From positions 313,616-377,615 of the forward strand of contig CAVTVK010000007.1 in the NCBI GenBank assembly GCA_963738135.1: a stretch of DNA of 64,000 bases, in the 5' to 3' direction. Below are positions 32,382 to 40,882 of this stretch, one piece after another. A program made the position numbers and the translations under genes. Source of the stretch: Bog-473 sp963738135. GTDB taxonomy: Bacteria > Actinomycetota > Acidimicrobiia > Acidimicrobiales > RAAP-2. The notes under the pieces were generated by a model. That model was given only the letters and a program-made list of their open reading frames with translations, was not told the DNA's origin and made no database searches. The stretch's first letter is position 1; each line of letters starts with the position of its first letter.

Positions 32382-33389
32382 GTGCGCACGCGGCGCCCCC
32401 TCGGGGCCTGGGCCGTCGTCGGCGCCACGACGGTCCTGGCCCTCGAGGGTTGGCGCTCGCTCGCTACCGCTCCGGGCGGGCCCTGGCACGCCATGGTGAC
32501 CGAGGGCGTGATCCTCATCGGTCCGGCCGTGCTGGCCCTATTGGTGCTGGCCCTGGCCGCCGAGCGGCTCTGGCCCGCGGTGCAGCGACCGTTGGGAGCG
32601 GTCGGGCAGCGACACGATGCGCTGTATCTCGCGCTGTACGTCGCCGTGGCCGTGCCGGCGGTGACGCTGATCGGGTCGGGCGCGGCGACGCTCTTCCAGC
32701 GTCTCGATGGTGGTTTCACCCTGCACCCCTTCGCCGGGCTGCCGCGCTGGGCACTCGTCGCCGTCGTGCTCGTGCTCGTCGACCTGGCCAACTGGACGTC
32801 CCATCTCTACAACCACCGCGTCGACGCCTTCTGGCGCTTTCACGCGCTGCACCACTCGCAGGAGGAGATGAGCATCCTCACCTCGTTCCGCGCGCACCCG
32901 CTCGTGCACACCAGCTTCCAATTGACGGCGGTACCGCTCATCGTGCTCGGCACCGGCGGCGCCGTGCCGGCAGCGGTCCTCATCGGCTACGTGCTCCTCA
33001 GCACCATGCCGCACGCCAACGTCGACTGGGGTTTCGGTCCGCTGCGCTATGTCATCGTGAGTCCGGCCTACCACCGGCTGCATCACGATCGCGACGACCG
33101 GCGCGGCGTCAACCTGGGTACCGTGCTCGTGCTCTGGGACGTGCTGGCGGGGCTGGCCGTGTTCCCGGACGCGCCGTGCCCGTGCCCATGCCCGCGGGCA
33201 CCGGCGCCGGGCCGTGGAAGCGCCCGCGCCTGCGTCTTCTCCAGCATCCGCGGCGGTGCCGGTACCAACCGGACTGGCCGGCCGACCGTTGCCGGTGGAG
33301 CAGGAAGCCGGCGCCGGAATGATGCGCACCCTGGCCCGGCAGTTGTGGTCGCCGATGCGGGACACCAGATCCCCGATCGTGGCGAATGA
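32382..33389 (+). CDS. Sterol desaturase/fatty acid hydroxylase family protein, 3' frameshift
   Basis: The membrane protein has four hydrophobic stretches and the His clusters of the family: HLYNH, HALHH, HANVDW and HRLHH, which bind a diiron centre for C-H oxidation. All are intact. Near 33175-33240 the frame appears to slip: the expected TGLAGRPLPVEQEAG and RTLARQLWSPM end is present in another frame (33214-33477), while the annotated frame ends in low-complexity Pro/Cys/Arg. The start is GTG 32382, though the true one may vary. The substrate is unknown. Confidence 0.8.
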   Translation: MRTRRPLGAWAVVGATTVLALEGWRSLATAPGGPWHAMVTEGVILIGPAVLALLVLALAAERLWPAVQRPLGAVGQRHDALYLALYVAVAVPAVTLIGSGAATLFQRLDGGFTLHPFAGLPRWALVAVVLVLVDLANWTSHLYNHRVDAFWRFHALHHSQEEMSILTSFRAHPLVHTSFQLTAVPLIVLGTGGAVPAAVLIGYVLLSTMPHANVDWGFGPLRYVIVSPAYHRLHHDRDDRRGVNLGTVLVLWDVLAGLAVFPDAPCPCPCPRAPAPGRGSARACVFSSIRGGAGTNRTGRPTVAGGAGSRRRNDAHPGPAVVVADAGHQIPDRGE

Positions 33390-33469
33390 GGTGTCTGAAG
33401 CGGCTCGGGCGTCTGCGGTCGTTGGGCGGCCGGAGACAGCTCGTGTCCCCGAGATGATTGGAGCAGCCA

Positions 33470-33943
33470 ATGGCTAAGTGGTTGGGCGCACCGGTGGCCG
33501 GCCGCCGGAACGACGTCGTGGCACTCGGGGCGGTGGTGGCGGCAGCCATCCTCATGATCTGCTCCGGACTGGTCCACACCCATCTGTGGGACATCGCCTA
33601 TCGGCATGTGGCGACGCTGGGGCCGCTCTTCGTGGTGCAGGCCATCGCCGCGTTGGTGATGGCCGTCGTCCTCGTGGTGACGCGGGTCGTGGTGGTGGCA
33701 CTGGCCTGCATCGCACTGATGCTGGGCACGGTGGTGGGGTTCATCCTGGCCGACACCGTGGGCATCTTCGGGTTCACGTTGCCGGCCGTGACCGGCTGGG
33801 CCTACGAGGCGTTGATCGCCGAGCTGTTGAGCGCCGTGGTGCTGGCCGTGCTCGTGGTGCGGTCGTGGCGGGCGGCGTCCTCCGGGTCGGCCGTGCCGAC
33901 GCAGGCGCCGGCGCAACGACAGGGAATGGTCGGGGGCGTCTAG
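33470..33943 (+). CDS. Four-helix membrane protein
   Basis: A 157-residue protein with four hydrophobic segments: VVALGAVVAAAILMICSGLV, GPLFVVQAIAALVMAVVLVV, VVVALACIALMLGTVVGFIL and LIAELLSAVVLAVLVV. The ATG at 33470 has GGAG about 6 bases upstream. No family is recognised. It follows the hydroxylase gene on the same strand and overlaps its displaced 3' end. Confidence 0.72.
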   Translation: MAKWLGAPVAGRRNDVVALGAVVAAAILMICSGLVHTHLWDIAYRHVATLGPLFVVQAIAALVMAVVLVVTRVVVVALACIALMLGTVVGFILADTVGIFGFTLPAVTGWAYEALIAELLSAVVLAVLVVRSWRAASSGSAVPTQAPAQRQGMVGGV

Positions 33944-33976
33944 TCGGGGGTGGCGTCTAGTCGAGATAGCGGCGCG

Positions 33977-35893
33977 TCAGGTGGCGGCGATGCCGACCAT
34001 CGGCGCGTTGAGGTGCCGACCCCCCATGGAGCCGTAGAACTCGGCGTGGCCGAAGGTGAAGATGCCCCCGTCGGCGCCCTGGAGCCAGTAGCCGGAGGCG
34101 TCATGGTTGGAGGCCATCCCCACGACCGGCGCGTTCAACGCCGTGCCGATCATGGAGCCGTACGGTGCCGCGTTGCCGAAATCGGCCACGTTGCCGTTCG
34201 CACTGGCCAACCAGTAGCCGCTCGAGTCCTGCGTCGCCGCCATCCCCATGATGCGGTAGCCGCCGGGTGCGTAGGCGGGCTGCCCTTCGTTCTGGGCGTC
34301 ACCGAAGTTGAAGACCTGCCCGTTGGCATCGACGAGCCAGTAGCCGGCGCCGAGGAAGCTCGATGCGGCCGCCGTGATCGGGTAGCCCAGGTTGTCGCTC
34401 GCCGTGGAGCCGTAGAACTTGGCGTCGCCGTAGGCGAACACGCCACCGTCGCTGGCGATCAACCAATAGCCCCCGTCGTCGATGGTCGGCAGCAGTGCGA
34501 CGATCGGTTTGTTCAAGGTGATGCTGCCCGTCGACCCGTAGAACTGTGCGTTGCCGTAGGCGAACACGCCGCCGTCGCTGGCCACCAACCAGTAGCCGTT
34601 GCCGTCGGACGTGGCCGCCATGCCGACCACAGGCCTGTTGAGGCGGATGGAGCCCGTCGAGCCGTAGAACTGGGCGCCGCCGAAGCTGAAGATGCCGCCG
34701 TCGGAGCCGACTTGCCAGTATCCAGGTGCCGGTGTGTGCGGGATCGGACAACTCGGGCTGGCTGCCGGCGAGGCGACAGGGGTGGCGGGTGCCAGGACCG
34801 GAAGCGGCGGCCCGCCGCCGTTGGCCTGGAAGTTCAGGTCGGCCAGGTACATGGGTCGGAAGCCGCAGGAGAGGTAGCCGATGGTTGAGCCCTGCCAGGC
34901 GGCAAAAGCCATGACCAGCTGCGCGGGCGCATTGCCGGATTGGGGGAGGGCGTACACGTCAGGACCGCCCGGCCCCGACATGCCCGGGGCCGAGACGAGC
35001 AGTGGCTGCGCGGTCGACCTGTCGGTGCACGCGGCGCCGGGACCGGAGGGGCAGGTGGCCCAACCGACGGCGTAGGTGGAGGCACCCTCGAGGCTCCCCG
35101 AGTAAAAGAGGGTGTAGGTGTTCGTCGACGTCTGGACCATGTCGGGGCCTTCCACGATGCCGCTCTGCCACGCTTGGTCGTTCTGCATGAGCTTCGTCGG
35201 TGCAGAGTCGGGCATGTAGGTGGTGGGGTCGAGGCGTACCGACCACAGGATGGTGGGCACCGGCGGGTTCAGGTGGTTGCCGTCGCTCTTCCATATGAGC
35301 CAGATGTCGCCTGTCGACGAATCCGTGAAGATGTCCGGGTCGATGCTCCCGCCGAGGTTTTGCGCGCTGTCGACCGTTGGCGCGCTGTAGCCGACATTGT
35401 TCTGGCACACCATCGGCTGGGACTGGCTGTCGCCGTACGGGCCCATGGGAGAGCTCGACGTGGCCAGGCCGATGCACTGGTCGCCGGTCGAGCGCTCCGT
35501 CGCCGTGTAGTACATGACGAAGTCGTTGGCGGCGGCGTCGTGCGCGACGCTCGGGGCCCACGTATTGCCCGGTTGGGCCCACGTACCGACATGGGGCAGC
35601 GCGTCGACGCCGGTCTGTGGGTTCCAGCTGAGGCCGTTGCTCGAGGTCGAGACCTGAATGTTGATGGTCTGGCTGGGCGCGGCGAAGCTCTGCGTGGCAA
35701 AGCCGTAGTAGACGCCTCCCCACAGCAGGATGCTCGGATCCGGGAAGTCGCCGTCGTTCGCCGGTGCCCAGTTCACGGCGCCTGCTGGCGGCGCGGCGGC
35801 GAGGCCGACCGACGCCACGGTGCCGGTGACGACGACCAGAGCCGCCAGGATTCCAGCGCAGACGAGAGAAAGAGGATGTCGTCGTCTGTCCAT
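33977..35893 (-). CDS. Secreted GH43-like protein with six C-terminal GYWLVASDGG repeats
   Basis: A 638-residue protein with a signal peptide (LSLVCAGILAALVVVTGTVA). The N-terminal half is GH43-like: FPDPSILLWGG, NTWAPSVAHD, SIDPDIFTDSSTG and GIVEGPDMV give the Asp, Asp and Glu positions. After a Pro/Ala linker come six repeats of about 42 residues built on GYWLVASDGGVFAYGNAQFYGS. These repeats are common in Acidimicrobiia surface proteins and are thought to form a cell-surface or carbohydrate-contact module. The start is taken at the ATG at 35893; a GTG upstream (AGGGAGGA nearby) is an alternative. Confidence 0.85.
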   Translation of the reverse strand: MDRRRHPLSLVCAGILAALVVVTGTVASVGLAAAPPAGAVNWAPANDGDFPDPSILLWGGVYYGFATQSFAAPSQTINIQVSTSSNGLSWNPQTGVDALPHVGTWAQPGNTWAPSVAHDAAANDFVMYYTATERSTGDQCIGLATSSSPMGPYGDSQSQPMVCQNNVGYSAPTVDSAQNLGGSIDPDIFTDSSTGDIWLIWKSDGNHLNPPVPTILWSVRLDPTTYMPDSAPTKLMQNDQAWQSGIVEGPDMVQTSTNTYTLFYSGSLEGASTYAVGWATCPSGPGAACTDRSTAQPLLVSAPGMSGPGGPDVYALPQSGNAPAQLVMAFAAWQGSTIGYLSCGFRPMYLADLNFQANGGGPPLPVLAPATPVASPAASPSCPIPHTPAPGYWQVGSDGGIFSFGGAQFYGSTGSIRLNRPVVGMAATSDGNGYWLVASDGGVFAYGNAQFYGSTGSITLNKPIVALLPTIDDGGYWLIASDGGVFAYGDAKFYGSTASDNLGYPITAAASSFLGAGYWLVDANGQVFNFGDAQNEGQPAYAPGGYRIMGMAATQDSSGYWLASANGNVADFGNAAPYGSMIGTALNAPVVGMASNHDASGYWLQGADGGIFTFGHAEFYGSMGGRHLNAPMVGIAAT

Positions 35894-36130
35894 CGGTGAG
35901 AAGGTCACTGTCCTCCCTATCGGATCCGTGATCGCTGTTCCCAACCGATTCCGCGTGAGACGCGCACATCATCGTACCGAGTGGGGCTTGGCTCCAGTGG
36001 TCGGGTGCAGCCGTTCACGGGAAGTTCATGCTCTGGTGGCCCGATGGCGTGCCTCGCCTCTGCCTGACTGACCTCGTGACGTCGCCCGCCCAGGCCCGTT
36101 CCATATAGGTTCGTCGGGAACGTCGGAGAA

Positions 36131-36172
36131 GGCAGGAGACTCGAGGCAGCAGACTCGAGGCAGGAGACACGA
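36131..36172 (+). repeat. Tandem repeat, 14-bp unit x3
   Basis: GGCAGGAGACTCGA and two variants follow one another in the divergent gap between the GH43 gene and the reductase gene. Confidence 0.85.
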
Positions 36173-36262
36173 GGGACACGCATTCGACGCATGTGCCCTG
36201 AATGTGGTTGCCCATGACGCCGATCTGTAACGAGATTGACAAGCAAGGATGGCAGTGACGCA

Positions 36263-36712
36263 ATGACCGAACAACGCAGGCCCGTCGTCGATGCCGGATT
36301 CAAGCTGCTGAACCTGACGCACAAGGCGGCGCTGCGTGTCACGGGTGGCCGCTGGCCGAACGTTCTGTTCGGGATGCCCGGCGTGGAGCTGCAGACCATC
36401 GGGCGAAAGTCGGGTGAGCCTCGCACCACCATGCTCACGACTCCCATCCACGACGAGAGCCGGGTCGTCTTGATCGCCTCGAAGGGCGGCGACCGCCGCG
36501 ACCCGCAGTGGTACCTCAACCTGGCGGCGAACCCTGACGTGCAGATCACCATGAACGGCGAGACCCGGCCCATGCGGGCCCGGACGGCGTCGCCCGAGGA
36601 GAAGGCATCCCTGTGGCCCGACATCGTGGCGGCCTACAAGGGCTACGACAGCTATCAGAAGAAGGCGGGACGCGAGATCCCGGTCGTGATCTGCGAGCCG
36701 CGTCCGGCCTAA
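36263..36712 (+). CDS. Deazaflavin (F420)-dependent nitroreductase family protein
   Basis: A 149-residue split beta-barrel protein. Markers of the Ddn-like group are PGVELQTIGRKSGEPRTTML, VVLIASKGGDRRDPQWYLNL and NPDVQITMNGETRPMRAR. The reduced cofactor F420H2 binds at the GGDRRDPQWYLNL region in characterised relatives, which reduce quinones or nitro compounds. The ATG at 36263 is the likely start. It stands alone upstream of the YbjQ-like operon. Confidence 0.92.
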   Translation: MTEQRRPVVDAGFKLLNLTHKAALRVTGGRWPNVLFGMPGVELQTIGRKSGEPRTTMLTTPIHDESRVVLIASKGGDRRDPQWYLNLAANPDVQITMNGETRPMRARTASPEEKASLWPDIVAAYKGYDSYQKKAGREIPVVICEPRPA

Positions 36713-36774
36713 CGCCGGCTGGAAGGGGCGGGGACTGCTCCCCGAAGGGGTCACCATCGAGGGGTGGCGGTACG

Positions 36775-37245
36775 ATGCGCTCGATGTCAATGGAGCCTGC
36801 TGGCTCATCAGGTGGATCGATGGAGGAGACAGGCGCCGGGACCGGCGCCGGCTCCGATGATGCCGCCTTCGATCTGAGCATGGCGGTCTCGCAGCTGGCG
36901 TCGAACAGCACCGATCTGCGCATCATGCTCAAGCTGCTGGTGGCCCAGCTCTCCGACGCGCTGGGCGATCGCATCTCGGTGGAGCGAGCCGGGCGCTTCC
37001 GCAAGACCGACGAGATCAAGTCCGTGCGCGTCAACCTCGGCGACGACACCCTCGAGGCGGCGGTCGAAGGCGGCACCGTCCGCTGCACCATTGGGCACTC
37101 CTCGGGCGGTATCCGGATCAGGACCGAACAGGTCGGCATCGATGTCTGGCTCACCCGCCTGTTGACCACCCTGCAGGCAGAGGCGGCCAACAGCGAGCAG
37201 ACCCGCCAGGCGCTGGAGAACATCGTGATCGGAGGCCAATCGTGA
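36775..37245 (+). CDS. First gene of the YbjQ-like operon, unknown function
   Basis: A 156-residue protein. A Gly/Ser/Met-rich start is followed by a predicted helical and mixed domain (AAFDLSMAVSQLASNSTDLRIM, DRISVERAGRFRKTD, EIKSVRVNLGDDTLEAAVEG). It ends with a long helix (WLTRLLTTLQAEAANSEQTRQALENIV). No family is recognised. Its stop overlaps the next gene by 4 bp (GTGA), so it is co-translated with three YbjQ-like proteins. Its conserved partner position suggests a component of the same complex; this is inferred. Confidence 0.65.
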   Translation: MRSMSMEPAGSSGGSMEETGAGTGAGSDDAAFDLSMAVSQLASNSTDLRIMLKLLVAQLSDALGDRISVERAGRFRKTDEIKSVRVNLGDDTLEAAVEGGTVRCTIGHSSGGIRIRTEQVGIDVWLTRLLTTLQAEAANSEQTRQALENIVIGGQS

Positions 37246-38108
37246 GCGAGGAGCCAACCGTGAGCGAGGAATCATCGCAGCCAACGGAGGCAGCGGCGGC
37301 ACCGCCCCCTCCACCCAAGCTTCCCGACGACCTTCCGAAGGACGCCGCCCATCGCCTCGAGGAACTGGAGCACGGACTCTTCACCTCCGACCTCTCCGTC
37401 AACGAGTTCCTCCTCGTGAAAGAGGCCGGCTTCCACCCGCTTGGCTTCGTGATGGGCTCGTCGATCTACCACATCGGCATCCAGACCCGGAAGTGGGGCC
37501 AGAGCCAGGAGCTGAGCAAGCTCACCGAGGCCATGTACACCGCCCGCGAGCTCGCCATGACCCGGATGGAGGAGGAGGCGGAGGAGCTCGGGGCCGACGG
37601 CGTCGTGGGCGTGCGCCTCGATGTGAACTACTACGAGTGGGGCAACGACTCGGCCGAGTTCATCGCCTTCGGCACGGCGGTCAAGGCCGAGGACGGGACC
37701 TCGTACCGCAACGTCCAGGGCAAGCCCTTCACGTCGGACCTGTCGGGTCAGGACTTCTGGACCCTCATGCAGACCGGGCACGTGCCACAGGGCCTCGTCA
37801 TGGGAACCTGCGTCTTCCACATCGCGCACCGCAAGTTCACCCAGGCGCTCGGCTCCATGGGGCAGAACGTCGAGCTGCCCAATTTCACCCAGGCGCTCTA
37901 CGAGGCGCGGGAGCTGGCCATGACGCGCATGCAGGACGAGGCCGAGCGGTTGGAAGCGAGCGGCATCGTGGGTGTGCGACTGGAAGAGAAGTCGCACCAG
38001 TGGGGCTCGCACACGATCGAGTTCCTGGCGCTCGGCACCGCCGTCACCAAGCGCAGCGGCGAGGTCACCCTGCCCAAGCCCATCACCATCATCTCCTTGG
38101 ACAACTGA
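37242..38108 (+). CDS. Tandem YbjQ/DUF74-like domain protein 1
   Basis: A 288-residue protein with two repeats of a YbjQ-like (heavy-metal-binding-like, DUF74) domain: GFHPLGFVMGSSIYHIG followed by MEEEAEELGADGVVGVRLDV, and VPQGLVMGTCVFHIAHR followed by MQDEAERLEASGIVGVRLEE. The family folds into pentamer-forming beta barrels; metal binding is not established. An 18-base duplication at the very start (GTGAGCGAGGA twice) gives two possible GTG starts, 37242 and 37260. It overlaps the previous gene by 4 bp and touches the next by one base. Confidence 0.78.
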   Translation: MSEEPTVSEESSQPTEAAAAPPPPPKLPDDLPKDAAHRLEELEHGLFTSDLSVNEFLLVKEAGFHPLGFVMGSSIYHIGIQTRKWGQSQELSKLTEAMYTARELAMTRMEEEAEELGADGVVGVRLDVNYYEWGNDSAEFIAFGTAVKAEDGTSYRNVQGKPFTSDLSGQDFWTLMQTGHVPQGLVMGTCVFHIAHRKFTQALGSMGQNVELPNFTQALYEARELAMTRMQDEAERLEASGIVGVRLEEKSHQWGSHTIEFLALGTAVTKRSGEVTLPKPITIISLDN

Positions 38109-39076
38109 TGTCCATCGGGGACGAGCCCGAGCGGGGAAGCCCGCCGCCCGATGTCGCGACGACCTCGGCCGGCGGACCCCAGGGCGACCTGCCCGAGGCG
38201 GCGGTCCGCCGTCTCGAGTCCAACTCCTTCTCCTCGGGGCTGAGCGTGCCCGACTTCGCAGCCTGCCTCGACCTTGGCCTCCAGCCGGTCGCGTTGGTGC
38301 AGGGCTTCTGCGTCATGCAGTGGGGTTGGTACGGGCAGGGCTCGGGCACCATGCGCGGCGTCAATCCCTACGTGGGCGGGCAGCAGATTCCCGGGGCGTA
38401 CACGGAGACCTATCGCTGCCCGCACGGATTCGTGTCCGCCGAGCACCGCGCCTGGGGGCAGAACCTCGAGCAGTCGTGGGTGGAGGAGGCCTGGGCCCAG
38501 GGCTACGGGACTGCCTACGCCCGCATGCTCGAAGAGGCCGGCACACTCGGCGCTCACGGGGTGATCGGGGTGGTCGACCGGGTCTCCAACCTGGCCGACA
38601 CCAGCACGACCGAGTTCCACTTCCTGGGCACGGCGGTCACCGTGGAGGGTGGTCCGGCGCCCGCCGGCGGCGCGCCTTGGAGCACGTACCTGGCGGGACA
38701 GCGCCTGACCAAGTCGATCGAGGCGGGGTTCATGCCGGTGGCCGTGGTGGCGGCACTGGCCTCCGTGCGGGTGTGGGCCTACTGCATGACCGAGTACTAC
38801 ATGGAGGGCTCCATGGGCGGTTGGGGCAACACCATGGGACCAGCCCTGGTGGAGCAGGTGAGCAAGGCGCACATGGCTTCACGGCAGCTGGCCCGCAAGC
38901 ACGTGCGCGAGCAGCTGGCCGGCGACGAGCTGCACGGGGCCACCATGGACGTCGTCACCCGGGAGCTCTCCGCCGGCGACGAGGTGATCGACTGCACCCT
39001 GCGGGGCAACCGGATGCGACGCTTCAAGGACTTCGACCCGGTGGTGCTGCCCAGGCCGACGGTGCGACTGGCGTGA
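38108..39076 (+). CDS. Tandem YbjQ-like domain protein 2
   Basis: A 322-residue relative of the preceding protein. The first domain has LQPVALVQGFCVMQWGW, then GTLGAHGVIGVVDRVSN and TEFHFLGTAVTVE; the second has GFMPVAVVAALASVRVWAY, then HVREQLAGDELHGATM. The N-terminal domain carries an insertion (YRCPHGFVSAEHRAWGQNLEQ) not seen in the sister proteins. The ATG at 38108 shares its A with the upstream TGA. It ends overlapping the next gene by 4 bp. Confidence 0.75.
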   Translation: MSIGDEPERGSPPPDVATTSAGGPQGDLPEAAVRRLESNSFSSGLSVPDFAACLDLGLQPVALVQGFCVMQWGWYGQGSGTMRGVNPYVGGQQIPGAYTETYRCPHGFVSAEHRAWGQNLEQSWVEEAWAQGYGTAYARMLEEAGTLGAHGVIGVVDRVSNLADTSTTEFHFLGTAVTVEGGPAPAGGAPWSTYLAGQRLTKSIEAGFMPVAVVAALASVRVWAYCMTEYYMEGSMGGWGNTMGPALVEQVSKAHMASRQLARKHVREQLAGDELHGATMDVVTRELSAGDEVIDCTLRGNRMRRFKDFDPVVLPRPTVRLA

Positions 39077-39990
39077 GCAGTCCTTTGAGCGATGGGATGA
39101 GCGCGGCCGACCTGAGCGCGGCAGCAGCGCCCACTCAGGACATCCGGGCCGAAATGCTCCGGGGCGCTCAGGCGCTCGCCACGCCCGCGCCACCTTCGAG
39201 AGAACGCGGCATCACCTCTGACCTCTCGGTCGACGAGGCGCTCCTCCTGCACGCCGCCGGATGGGAGCCTCTCGACCTCGTGTGCGGCGTCGCCGTGGTG
39301 TCGGTCCCGGTCGGAGTGTGGAACTGGGGGAGGGGCTCCATCTCGCTGGCGTCGGACGCCCACAACGCCGCCGTGGATCAGGCGGCCCGCCTGCTCCGCG
39401 CGGAGTGCGGCAAGGTGCACGGGCACGGTGTCGTCGGGGTGCGGGTCGAGGTATCGGTCCGGACGCACCACATCGACGTCGAGCTCGTGGGCACGGCGGT
39501 GCGGCCGATGAGCGCCAAGCTCGCCACCGCCGCCCCCGCCCTGCCCTTCGTGTCGGATCTGTCGGCCCGTGACTTCACCTTGCTCCAGCGCGCCGGCTGG
39601 ATGCCCGTCGGGCTCGCGTTCGGGGCCAGCTTCGTCTACGCCCCTCGACGTTCCGCCGGCACCGCCATGAAGCAGACGCGACAGAACGTGGAGCTGACCA
39701 ACTACACCGAGGCCATGTATTCGGCCCGGGAATCGGCCATGGAGAAGATGCAGCGCTCCGCCCTCGATGCCGGGGGCGAAGGCGTGGTCGAGGTCAAGGT
39801 GACCGAGGGACCGATGAGCTTCGCTCGTCACGCCGTCGGGTTTACGGCTTGGGGCACAGCGGTCAGACTCGTGGCGGAGGCGCACCAGTTCGTACAGCCT
39901 CAGGTGGTCCTGCCGCTCGATGATGCGGTGGTCACGTTCGAAGCGGAGAGCCTGCGCAGCAGCAGCCAAGGAAAGGGACGGAAGCGATGA
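39073..39990 (+). CDS. Tandem YbjQ-like domain protein 3
   Basis: A 305-residue protein with two YbjQ-like domains: GWEPLDLVCGVAVVSVPVG followed by VHGHGVVGVRVEVS, and GWMPVGLAFGASFVYAP followed by DAGGEGVVEVKVTEG. The TDLSVDEALLL and SDLSARDFTLL lead-ins repeat the pattern seen in protein 1 (SDLSVNEFLLV, SDLSGQDFWTL). It starts at GTG 39073, overlapping the previous stop by 4 bp, and overlaps the next gene (ATGA, 39987). The set is therefore six related domains in three coupled genes. Confidence 0.76.
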   Translation: MSSPLSDGMSAADLSAAAAPTQDIRAEMLRGAQALATPAPPSRERGITSDLSVDEALLLHAAGWEPLDLVCGVAVVSVPVGVWNWGRGSISLASDAHNAAVDQAARLLRAECGKVHGHGVVGVRVEVSVRTHHIDVELVGTAVRPMSAKLATAAPALPFVSDLSARDFTLLQRAGWMPVGLAFGASFVYAPRRSAGTAMKQTRQNVELTNYTEAMYSARESAMEKMQRSALDAGGEGVVEVKVTEGPMSFARHAVGFTAWGTAVRLVAEAHQFVQPQVVLPLDDAVVTFEAESLRSSSQGKGRKR

Positions 39991-40415
39991 GCACGCAACA
40001 GGGGAACGTCGGGGAGCGGGATTGGGCTGCCTGGGCCAAGACGTTCGAGTCCATCGACGGGCCCGACGATTTCGCCGCCCTCTTCGCCCCGGGCGGTCGG
40101 TTCTGCGACCCGGTCACGCCCTGGACGACCGACCTGCACAAGGTGGCCCGGGACACCGACGCCATCTTCCCGGACTGGAACCAGAAGGTGGACCGGATCC
40201 GCGGCGGTGCGGACTGGGCCGTCTTCGAGTGGACGGGGACGGCCACGTTCCATGCTGGCGAGGGCAAGGCGGGGGTTCCCATCTCCATGACGGGCGCCAC
40301 CGTGATCGACGTGGACGCCGACGGCAAGGTCACCGCCTGGCGCGACTACCTCGACACCAACGAGCCGACGCAGCAGATCACCGCCGGGCTCGAACGGGCC
40401 TTGGAAGGCGGCTGA
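39987..40415 (+). CDS. SnoaL/NTF2-like protein
   Basis: A 142-residue protein with the cone-shaped NTF2-like fold: an N-terminal helix (RDWAAWAKTFESIDGPDDFAALF), then ALFAPGGRFCDPVTPW and a beta-sheet (AVFEWTGTATFHAG, ATVIDVDADGKVTAWRDYLD). Such proteins act as isomerases, hydrolases or ligand carriers. It is the last gene of the five-gene coupled operon (ATG overlaps the previous TGA). Its role with the YbjQ-like proteins is unknown. Confidence 0.82.
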   Translation: MSTQQGNVGERDWAAWAKTFESIDGPDDFAALFAPGGRFCDPVTPWTTDLHKVARDTDAIFPDWNQKVDRIRGGADWAVFEWTGTATFHAGEGKAGVPISMTGATVIDVDADGKVTAWRDYLDTNEPTQQITAGLERALEGG

Positions 40416-40446
40416 GGTCCCCGTCGCCGGGCAGGAGCGTTTCGCC

Positions 40447-40809
40447 ATGGGTCGGTGCCGCACACGTGTTCGACGAAGCGCCCTGCTGGCCGCTCTCATG
40501 GCTGGAGTGGCCAGCGTCGCCCCACTCAGTGACGCTGGTGCGGCGACCCGGTCATCGCCTGTTCATCGCAACACGATCGCCTGCGAGTACGTGTACCAGA
40601 GCTATTCCGGGCTGTTCCAGCGTCCACGCAAGGACTTCGAGCCGAGCACGTTCCCGCAGAAGGTTGGCGGCGCGGCCAGCACGATGCTGCGGAGAGAGCT
40701 CACCTACTGGAAGGCCGCCAAGGCGCACGGGAACTGGGCTGCTGTGAATGTGTCGGGCATCGCAATGGTCAATACCTGCGATCATCTCGGCCTCAGCAGG
40801 CTTGACTAG
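40447..40809 (+). CDS. Small secreted protein of unknown function
   Basis: A 120-residue protein with a signal peptide (RSALLAALMAGVASVAPLSDAGA) and a mature part of about 85 residues with two Cys (IACEYVYQSYSGLF and NTCDHLGL) that may form a disulfide. No family is recognised. It follows the operon by 31 bp on the same strand. Confidence 0.6.
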   Translation: MGRCRTRVRRSALLAALMAGVASVAPLSDAGAATRSSPVHRNTIACEYVYQSYSGLFQRPRKDFEPSTFPQKVGGAASTMLRRELTYWKAAKAHGNWAAVNVSGIAMVNTCDHLGLSRLD

Positions 40810-40859
40810 CTGCCGGACCAGCCTGCCGGACCAGCCTGCCGGACAGCCTGCCGACCAGC
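40810..40859 (+). repeat. Tandem repeat, 13-bp unit x4 (last two imperfect)
   Basis: CTGCCGGACCAGC is repeated twice exactly and twice with single deletions, in the convergent gap between the secreted-protein gene and the DUF2510 gene. Confidence 0.85.
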
Positions 40860-40882
40860 TTTCCGTCAGGCGCGGATGCTCT

